From the NCBI RefSeq assembly GCF_028369055.1, contig NZ_JAQNCZ010000004.1, positions 1 through 64,000 on the forward strand: a DNA stretch of 64,000 nucleotides. The letters run 5' to 3'. Both the position numbers and the translations under genes were made by a program. Shown piece after piece: positions 58,236 to 64,000 of this stretch. This DNA is from Cognatishimia sp. SS12. Its GTDB lineage: Bacteria > Pseudomonadota > Alphaproteobacteria > Rhodobacterales > Rhodobacteraceae. How positions within the stretch are numbered: the stretch's first letter is position 1; every line of letters begins with the position of its first letter. Under the pieces are notes generated by a model. That model was given only the letters and a program-made list of their open reading frames with translations, did no database searches and was not told the DNA's origin.

Positions 58236-58708
58236 CGCAAATCATCGAAAATATCACGGATGCCCCTGAGGCCCTGCCCCGCATGCGCGCGCTGATGGGG
58301 CTGGATCTGGGCACCAAGACCATTGGCGTGGCGGTCTCTGACGGGCTGCAAACCGTGGCGACACCGCTTGAAACCGTCAAGCGCAAGAAATTTGGCGTGG
58401 ACGCGGCGCGCCTGCTGGAAATTGCCAAGGGCCGCGACATCGGTGGCATCATTCTGGGCCTGCCGCTGAACATGGATGGCAGCGAAGGGCCGCGCGCGCA
58501 ATCCACCCGCGCCTTTGCGCGCAACCTCACGGCGCTGACCTCGCTGCCGATCCTCTTCTGGGATGAACGCCTGTCCACCGTCGCCGCCGAACGCGCCCTG
58601 CTTGAGGCGGATACTTCGCGCAAACGCCGCGCTGAGGTGATCGACCACGTCGCGGCCGGGTACATTCTGCAAGGGGTGCTCGACCGGCTGGCGCATCTGC
58701 GCAGCTAG
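58232..58708 (+). CDS. ruvX: Holliday junction resolvase RuvX (YqgF)
   Basis: The 158-residue RNase-H-like protein has MGLDLGTKTIGVAVSDGLQTVATPLETV with the first catalytic aspartate, GLPLNMDGSEGPRAQ and WDERLSTVAAERALLE. These are the YqgF signatures. It is proposed to process Holliday junctions or pre-16S rRNA. Translationally coupled to ccmI. Confidence 0.94.
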   Translation: MTQIIENITDAPEALPRMRALMGLDLGTKTIGVAVSDGLQTVATPLETVKRKKFGVDAARLLEIAKGRDIGGIILGLPLNMDGSEGPRAQSTRAFARNLTALTSLPILFWDERLSTVAAERALLEADTSRKRRAEVIDHVAAGYILQGVLDRLAHLRS

Positions 58709-58720
58709 AGCGGAGGTCAC

Positions 58721-58960
58721 ATGAGCAAAGAGAATGACCCGATCTGGCAGCGCGATGAAATCGACTCGCCCTGCATCAATATCTGCGTGATCCACCGCGC
58801 GGCGGGCATCTGCACGGGCTGCTATCGCACGCTGGATGAAATCGCTGAATGGTCGCAGATGGCCCCCAAGGCGCGTAAAGACATCATGCAAGATCTGCCA
58901 GAGCGCGCGGCGCTGCTGAAAAAACGCCGCGGCGGGCGCAAGGCACGGCAGCGCGACTGA
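58721..58960 (+). CDS. DUF1289 cysteine-rich protein
   Basis: A 79-residue protein with the DUF1289 motif SPCINICVIHRAAGICTGCYRTLDEIAEW, in which four cysteines form a likely metal site. Function unknown, though the family is widespread in proteobacteria. Last gene of the ccmI-ruvX unit, 12 bases after ruvX. Confidence 0.9.
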   Translation: MSKENDPIWQRDEIDSPCINICVIHRAAGICTGCYRTLDEIAEWSQMAPKARKDIMQDLPERAALLKKRRGGRKARQRD

Positions 58961-58979
58961 AGTTTTATCGCTCGACACA

Positions 58980-59014
58980 AAAAAAACGGCGCATCCGTGA
59001 TGCGCCGTTTTTTT
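58980..59014. terminator. Terminator between the ccmI unit and the RTX gene
   Basis: AAAAAACGGCGCATC and GATGCGCCGTTTTTT form a 15-base stem with a short loop. It serves both convergent units. Confidence 0.93.
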
Positions 59015-59036
59015 GACTTTCGCTTATCTACGCAGC

Positions 59037-60101
59037 TTAACTGATGCTTGCGTAGCGGGTGTCCATGTCGTCCACGGTGATCACCGCCACGTCTGCCTCG
59101 GTGATGGAGCCAAAGGCCCCCGCCACACGGGCAACAAGCACGCCATCGGCATAGACCAGCGCTTCGTCCGGGTCGCCCTCGGCAAAGGTGATGTCGCCGG
59201 TTGCCGCATCATCGACAATCACGGTCAGCACATCTTCGCCCGCGGCGAAATCGGTGATCACCGGCGCTTCGGTTTCTTCAACGTAGGTGCCGGTGATGAA
59301 ATCATCCGCGCCCAGACCGCCAGTGACAGTGTCGCCGGAACCGGCCCAGAGGATATCGGCCCCTGCACCACCATCGATGGATTCCGCATCCGAAACATCG
59401 CCATTGGTGATGTCATCGTCGGTGTCAAAATAACCAACAATCACATCGTCGCCCTCGCCACCATCCATGGTGTCCGCGCCCTGCATACCCAGAATGGTGT
59501 CATTGCCTTCATCGCCGCTCAGCTCATCGTCACCGACGCTGCCCCAGATGAAGTCATTGCCAGAGCCGCCGCTGATCACGTCGTCATTGGCCCCGCCATA
59601 AAGCGCGTCATCGCCGCCACGGCCAAAGATGCTGTCTTCGCCGGATTCGCCAAAGATCGTATCATCGCCGCTGTTGCCGACAACTGAGTCATCACCAGTG
59701 CCGCCCAGCACGCCATCATCGCCGCCCGAGGCGCGAATGGTGTCATCGCCGGGTCCGCCGTCGATCAGATCGTTGCCGGTCGTGCCATCAATGCTGTCGG
59801 CACCAACCGTACCTGTGATTTCCGTGTCAAATTCGATGCTGTCATCGTCATCATCGTCGTCGCCGCCAGCACCGTCAACGGTGTCGGTGCCACCGCCTGC
59901 GCCATCCACTGTATCGGTGCCATCGTCGTCTCCGCCGTCGTCGTCACCGTCATCGTCGTCATCATCGTCACCACCACCGGCACCATCTACGGTATCGGTG
60001 CCATCATCGGTGGTATCATCCATGTCGTCGTCATCATCCTGATGATCAAAGTAAATGAATGATCCAATGGCCAGGAAGCCGAGCAAAAGAAACAGTTCCA
60101 T
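59037..60101 (-). CDS. Membrane-anchored RTX-type calcium-binding protein with poly-Asp linker
   Basis: A 354-residue protein that starts with a membrane helix (residues 2-17). The next about 70 residues are almost only Asp, Gly and Thr (for example QDDDDDMDD and repeats of DGTDTVDGAGGG). Then come about ten RTX nonapeptides such as GGPGDDTIRASGGDDGVLGG (about 108-220), which form a calcium-loaded beta-roll. A C-terminal region with DFAAGEDVLTVIVDD follows. It is likely anchored with a calcium-binding exterior part. Function unknown. Confidence 0.85.
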   Translation of the reverse strand: MELFLLLGFLAIGSFIYFDHQDDDDDMDDTTDDGTDTVDGAGGGDDDDDDDGDDDGGDDDGTDTVDGAGGGTDTVDGAGGDDDDDDDSIEFDTEITGTVGADSIDGTTGNDLIDGGPGDDTIRASGGDDGVLGGTGDDSVVGNSGDDTIFGESGEDSIFGRGGDDALYGGANDDVISGGSGNDFIWGSVGDDELSGDEGNDTILGMQGADTMDGGEGDDVIVGYFDTDDDITNGDVSDAESIDGGAGADILWAGSGDTVTGGLGADDFITGTYVEETEAPVITDFAAGEDVLTVIVDDAATGDITFAEGDPDEALVYADGVLVARVAGAFGSITEADVAVITVDDMDTRYASIS

Positions 60102-60256
60102 AGCGGAATACCTTCAACAAAATTCTATCCAGAGGAGAAATAGGCGAAATTAAGGCAAATATGAACGAAATTCTTGCAATGTATGCGGGAAAGAAACGAT
60201 CAGCGGATTTCGCAACAATTGTTGGTTGATTGGGGTCAATGCCCAGCCCGTTGCGA

Positions 60257-61081
60257 TTAATAACCCAAAGCTTTGCGCAGCATATTGAGCGCCACAAAGA
60301 TCAAAAACACCGCAAAGATTCGCTTCAGCGGTTTGGGATCCAGCGCATGGGCCAACCGCACGCCCCAAGGCGCTGTGATCAGCGTCATTGCGATGACAAT
60401 GCCAAAAGCCCCAAAATTCACCGCGCCCAGCGTCAATGGCGGGCGGTTTTCCGGCGCAATGGGCACCATCAGAAAACCGATGACCCCCGGCAGGGCGATG
60501 ATCAAGCCAAAGCCCGCCGCCGTTGCAACAGCGCGGTGGATCGGCACGCCATAAAGCGTCATGATCGGCACCCCAAAGCTGCCGCCACCGATGCCCATCA
60601 GCACCGACAGAAACCCGACAATTGGGCTGAGGATCACGCGCACCGCCCCTTGGGGCATGGCCGCACCGAGCCGCCATTCACTGCGGCCAAATCCCATGTA
60701 AAGCCCAATGCACACGCCCAAAACACCAAATAGCCCCTGCAATGTCGCTGAGCGCAACTGCGCCGCCAGCGCCACGCCCAGAAAGGCCCCGATCACAATT
60801 CCGGGTGCCCAACTGCGCAGGATCTGCCAGTCAACCGCGCCTTTCTTGTGATGGCTCAACACGGAGCGGGTCGAGGTGACAATGATGGTCGCCAATGAGG
60901 TGCCAAGGCAAATCTGCATCAACTGCGGCCCATCATAACCCAACGTCTGAAGTGCGTAGAAAAACGCTGGCACCAGCACGATGCCGCCACCTACCCCCAG
61001 CAGCCCGGCCAGCACGCCCGCCACGCCACCAATGATCACGAGCAAAGCCCCCATGGCCAAGAGCAGGGAAAGATCTGGCAT
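60257..61081 (-). CDS. TauE/SafE-type permease
   Basis: A 274-residue protein begun at MPDLSLLLAMGALLVIIGG. About eight hydrophobic segments and the two repeated GVGGG motifs (AGLLGVGGGIVLVPAFF and MGIGGGSFGVPIMTL) mark the TauE/SafE family, proposed to export sulfonates or sulfite. It lies 22 bases downstream of dusA and may be in its operon. Substrate unknown. Confidence 0.9.
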   Translation of the reverse strand: MPDLSLLLAMGALLVIIGGVAGVLAGLLGVGGGIVLVPAFFYALQTLGYDGPQLMQICLGTSLATIIVTSTRSVLSHHKKGAVDWQILRSWAPGIVIGAFLGVALAAQLRSATLQGLFGVLGVCIGLYMGFGRSEWRLGAAMPQGAVRVILSPIVGFLSVLMGIGGGSFGVPIMTLYGVPIHRAVATAAGFGLIIALPGVIGFLMVPIAPENRPPLTLGAVNFGAFGIVIAMTLITAPWGVRLAHALDPKPLKRIFAVFLIFVALNMLRKALGY

Positions 61082-61103
61082 AAAGTGATGTCCTATATTG
61101 GGA

Positions 61104-62135
61104 TTATTGCGCGGCGTATCCGGCGACACTTTGCTGTACTTGCGCCAGCGCCTCAAGCACCAATTCTGGCCCCGCGCCGGGTTTGGACACACCTTCAGAG
61201 AGCGTGCGCCGCCAGATCCGCGCGCCAGGTCGGCCCGTGAACAGCCCAAGCATATGCCGCGTCACCTGATGCAGCTTGCCCCCGGCGCTCAGATGCGCCT
61301 CAATATAGGGCAACATGGCCTGAACCGCGCCCTCTGCGGTGGTTTGATAGGGGGTTCCATAAATGCGCCGGTCCGCCTGCAGCAGCACATTGGCCGGATC
61401 ATGATAGGCCGCGCGGCCAATCATCACGCCATCCAGACCCCGCTCCAGATGTGGCATGGCGGCGTCCAAGGTCTGAATGCCGCCGTTGATTGAAAGGTGC
61501 AGATGCGGAAACTCTGCCTTCATCTGGTGCACCAAATCATAGTCCAGCGGCGGGATATCGCGATTTTCTTTCGGCGACAGCCCCTTGAGCCAGGCCTTGC
61601 GCGCATGCAGCGTAAACCGGGTGATGCCGCGCGCCGAAACGGTCTCAAGGAACTGCGGCAGCACCTCGGTCGGCTCCTGATCGTCCACCCCAAGACGGCA
61701 TTTCACCGTCACCTCGACATCGACGGCATCCTGCATGGCAGCAACGCAATCCGCGACCAGCTGCGGCTGTTTCATCAGGACCGCCCCAAAGGTGCCCGAT
61801 TGCACCCGATCGGACGGGCAGCCAACATTCAGGTTGATCTCATCATAGCCCGCCGCCGCGCCCATCCGCGCCGCCGCCGCCAGCTCTGCCGGGTCCGAGC
61901 CGCCCAGTTGCAAGGCAACCGGATGCTCCGCCGCGTCATAGTCCAACAAATGCACCGCCCCCCCGCGCACCAAGGCGGGGGCCGTCACCATTTCGGTATA
62001 AAGCAACGCCTCGCGCGACAGCAGCCGATGGAAATAGCGACAATGGCGATCAGTCCAGTCCATCATCGGTGCAACGCTTAGACGTGCCGCGGTGCGGATC
62101 GGGGTTGTGTCGAAGGGATCGGCGGTCGGCTCCAT
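61104..62135 (-). CDS. dusA: tRNA-dihydrouridine synthase DusA
   Basis: A 343-residue FMN enzyme begun at MEPTADPFDTTPIRTAARL; a start 30 bases further up is possible. It shows RLSVAPMMDWTDRHCRYFHR, the catalytic cysteine C106 in NLNVGCPSDRVQ, and ARKAWLKGLSPKENRD, which are DusA-type. It reduces uridines 20 and 20a of the tRNA D-loop. Confidence 0.94.
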   Translation of the reverse strand: MEPTADPFDTTPIRTAARLSVAPMMDWTDRHCRYFHRLLSREALLYTEMVTAPALVRGGAVHLLDYDAAEHPVALQLGGSDPAELAAAARMGAAAGYDEINLNVGCPSDRVQSGTFGAVLMKQPQLVADCVAAMQDAVDVEVTVKCRLGVDDQEPTEVLPQFLETVSARGITRFTLHARKAWLKGLSPKENRDIPPLDYDLVHQMKAEFPHLHLSINGGIQTLDAAMPHLERGLDGVMIGRAAYHDPANVLLQADRRIYGTPYQTTAEGAVQAMLPYIEAHLSAGGKLHQVTRHMLGLFTGRPGARIWRRTLSEGVSKPGAGPELVLEALAQVQQSVAGYAAQ

Positions 62136-62328
62136 GGGGGGTCCTGCGATTTGGCGGCGAGGCATGCAAAGTTCAGCGCGGCGTTTAGCATTGTTTGGGC
62201 CATAATGACCACACCTGCTGAAAGAGTCACCTTGCGCGGGCCGCCCCCCTGCCCCTTGCTTGCGGCGCGGGGCTGCACTAGCTACGCTGGCAGAAGGGCC
62301 AAACGGCGGCAGGCGAGCGGATAATCAT

Positions 62329-62826
62329 ATGAGCAAGAGCTTTGAACCCACCCCAGCGGCGTCAAGAGCGTTTCGCGATGCATTGGGCGCATTTGGCACC
62401 GGCGTCACCGTTGTGACCGTCGCCACCGAGACGGGCCCGTTGGGCATGACGGCCAATTCCTTCAGTTCGCTGTCGCTTGATCCGCCGCTTATTCTCTGGG
62501 CACCGGCGAAAAATTCGCTGCGGTTGCCGCATTTTCAGGCTGCTGAGCATTTTGCCATTCATGTGCTGCATTCGTCACAGCGCGCGGTTGCCAAGGCCTT
62601 TGCCGCGCAGGGCGACAGTTTTGATCTGGTGGACTGGGAGGAGAACGCCGAGGGCGTTCCGGTGCTGCAGGATTGCCTTTGCAGTTTTGAATGTCGCCGC
62701 GTGGCGGAATATGAGGGCGGTGATCATCTGATTCACGTCGGTCAGGTTGCCCGTGTGCGCCATCATAGCGGCCGCCCGCTGATTTTTGCGCAGGGCGGTT
62801 TTGGGAAGTTTTCGCCAATCGGCTGA
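62329..62826 (+). CDS. Flavin reductase family protein
   Basis: A 165-residue protein begun at MSKSFEPTPAASRAF with AGGCGAG upstream. It has the split-barrel flavin-reductase motif ALGAFGTGVTVVTV, with GMTANSFSSLSLDPPLILW and a later GGDHLIHVGQV. It supplies reduced FMN/FAD to a two-component monooxygenase or acts as a flavin reductase. No partner oxygenase lies nearby. Confidence 0.9.
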   Translation: MSKSFEPTPAASRAFRDALGAFGTGVTVVTVATETGPLGMTANSFSSLSLDPPLILWAPAKNSLRLPHFQAAEHFAIHVLHSSQRAVAKAFAAQGDSFDLVDWEENAEGVPVLQDCLCSFECRRVAEYEGGDHLIHVGQVARVRHHSGRPLIFAQGGFGKFSPIG

Positions 62827-63372
62827 AGTCGCCCGATAGCACCGCGCCGAATCATGCCTGGCCGGTCAGCACCGGCGAAATGTGAACAATCACCAAGCCG
62901 ACCATGCATTGAACCTGCGCGGCGAACAATACGTTAACCAAGCCAGAAACTCGCCCGTCCCCATCGGGCTCGGCCCAAGGCGATCCTGAATGTTCACCGA
63001 CGGGAAACAATCGATTGTCCTGCAGGTTTGGATTTGGCGCGGAACTGCGTAAAACCAGCGAAAAACAGCGCGCGCAGAACGTTGGCCGCGCAGGACTGTT
63101 TCCAAAATGAACACCAATTCAGGGCCGTGCCAGCGGCGGCGGCGCAGTACCTTGGTCACAACGCTGTGTGAATTCGACCGCGCGCCGCTTTGGGCGTTTC
63201 CCAAATTCCTGCGCAAAGGTTAATACTAGGCTGTTACTTGTATGGGGTCGCGCCCGGCTCCGCGCGTGGGGATGCAGCGGAGAGAAGGCAAAGTGGGGAT
63301 TTTGCCCTGGAGACGCGACATGTGTGTGTATGAATTTGTGGCGCGGCCATCTGCTGCGCGAGAGGGTTGAAC
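62827..63372. other. Intergenic stretch without a gene
   Basis: These 546 bases contain no coding frame with convincing composition or start. I looked for tRNA, known riboswitch features and strong hairpins and found none. The stretch holds the promoter of the Hint gene; its length is unusual for this dense window. Confidence 0.5.
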
Positions 63373-63972
63373 ATGACCGATGAAACTGAAGTGATCTGCT
63401 TTGCGCAAGACACGATGATTGCCACCATTTCCGGCGAGCGCAGCGTGCAAGGCCTGCGCGAGGGCGACAAGATCATCACCCGCGACAATGGCCTGCAGGA
63501 AATTTGCTGGATTGGGCATAAAACCGTGACCTTGGCGGATAAGCCCAAGCTGCGCCCGATCCGCATCAAGGCGGGCAGCCTGGGACACAACCAGCCTGAG
63601 CGCGATATCTATGTATCGCCCAACCACCGGATGCTGATCGCCAATGACACCACGTCGCTGCTCTTTGACGAACGCGAAACGCTGGTCGCTGCCAAACACC
63701 TGGTGGGGCGCGATGGGGTTGATATCGCTGAGGCCACAAGCGTCAGCTATTATCACATCCTGTTTGAAAACCACGAAGTTGTCCTGGGCAACGGCGCATG
63801 GTCCGAAAGCTTCCAGCCTGGTGATTATTCCATGGACACGCTGGAAGATGCTCAGCGACGCGAAATCTATGGCCTGTTCCCAGAGCTGAAAGACAGCGCC
63901 GCACTCGGCGGCTATGCGGCGGCGCGCCGGTCGCTCAACAAAAAAGAAGCGGCGCTGCTGCGCCACCACTGA
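63373..63972 (+). CDS. Hint-domain protein
   Basis: A 199-residue protein begun at the ATG at 63373 with GAGAGGG upstream. It opens MTDETEVICFAQDTMIATIS, so the key Hint cysteine is C9, followed by GERSVQGLREGDKIITRDNG and EICWIGHKTV. The later SPNHRMLIAN and YYHILFENHEVVLGNGAWSESF complete a Hint (hedgehog/intein) fold. Such Rhodobacteraceae proteins are often type I secretion cargo with RTX repeats; this one is nearly all Hint. Whether it self-cleaves is unknown. Confidence 0.85.
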   Translation: MTDETEVICFAQDTMIATISGERSVQGLREGDKIITRDNGLQEICWIGHKTVTLADKPKLRPIRIKAGSLGHNQPERDIYVSPNHRMLIANDTTSLLFDERETLVAAKHLVGRDGVDIAEATSVSYYHILFENHEVVLGNGAWSESFQPGDYSMDTLEDAQRREIYGLFPELKDSAALGGYAAARRSLNKKEAALLRHH

Positions 63973-64000
63973 TCACCGGCCAACGTGCGGAAGATTAGGA

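Noticed and set aside
62890..63216. A 108-codon frame on the minus strand in the gap before the Hint gene
   Set aside because: Composition is unlike coding DNA of the window, with no ribosome site and no domain; treated as non-coding.

Overview
The window looks like a chromosomal segment of an alphaproteobacterium of the Rhodobacteraceae (Roseobacter group). The evidence is the gene order, not a search: fabF-acpP-fabG-fabD; rpsF-rpsR-rplI with an acidic extension on L9; glnB-glnA; yajC-secD-secF next to ccmA-ccmB-ccmC-ccmD-ccmG; der with a BamB-like lipoprotein and a TPR protein; a LuxR/LuxI pair; a cytochrome b561-YceI fusion; and a gene-transfer-agent (GTA) style head-spike pair. Coding density is high, most genes have GC-rich third positions, and most of the window is ordinary core genome.

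Layout. 1-2563 is an accessory edge: the 5' end of an IS3-type element, a zinc-ribbon transposase-like gene truncated at its start by that element, and a toxin-antitoxin (TA) pair. 2664-8242 is mltG-fabF, then a HigBA TA module, then acpP, fabG and fabD, all but the TA on the minus strand. 8394-10063 holds the b561-YceI fusion and a small membrane protein. 10334-11582 is the S6/S18/L9 operon. 11797-14041 holds an XRE regulator, a LuxR regulator with a TTG start and a LuxI synthase with an unusual C-terminal extension. Trigger factor follows. 15865-17347 is a two-gene unit resembling the GTA head-spike base and fibre, just downstream of tRNA-Leu(UAG). 17623-21195 holds the NAD(P)HX repair enzyme and glnB-glnA. 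21253-29125 is metabolic (MFS remnant, DUF1330, hydrolase-OsmC fusion, purB, DUF1223, aconitase, DUF1801). 29255-37122 has cytochrome c maturation and Sec translocation genes. 37368-44909 carries serS, an MqsRA TA module, a fatty acid desaturase, an EF-hand protein, der, bamB-like and TPR genes. 45115-53963 has an RND pump, an ABC exporter and a LysM protein. 54063-63972 contains a LOG-family protein, a LuxR-type regulator, sodB, ccmI-ruvX-DUF1289, an Asp-rich RTX protein, a TauE/SafE permease, dusA, a flavin reductase and a Hint-domain protein.

How parts may work together. The LuxR/LuxI locus lies about 3 kb from the candidate GTA spike genes. In Rhodobacter capsulatus both GTA production and the capsule receptor of the spikes are under quorum-sensing control, so this proximity is worth testing. 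The ccm genes appear split into two transcription units, with an FNR-type box ahead of ccmC. Three toxin-first TA modules (1768-2501, 5377-5994, 38786-39519) occur in one 40-kb stretch. One of them splits the fatty-acid cluster and is flanked by a duplicated acpP 3' end. The least explained sequences are the acpP-tail duplication, an in-frame repeat inside the NAD(P)HX repair gene, an inverted-repeat element at 24892-25014, and the helical extension of LuxI.
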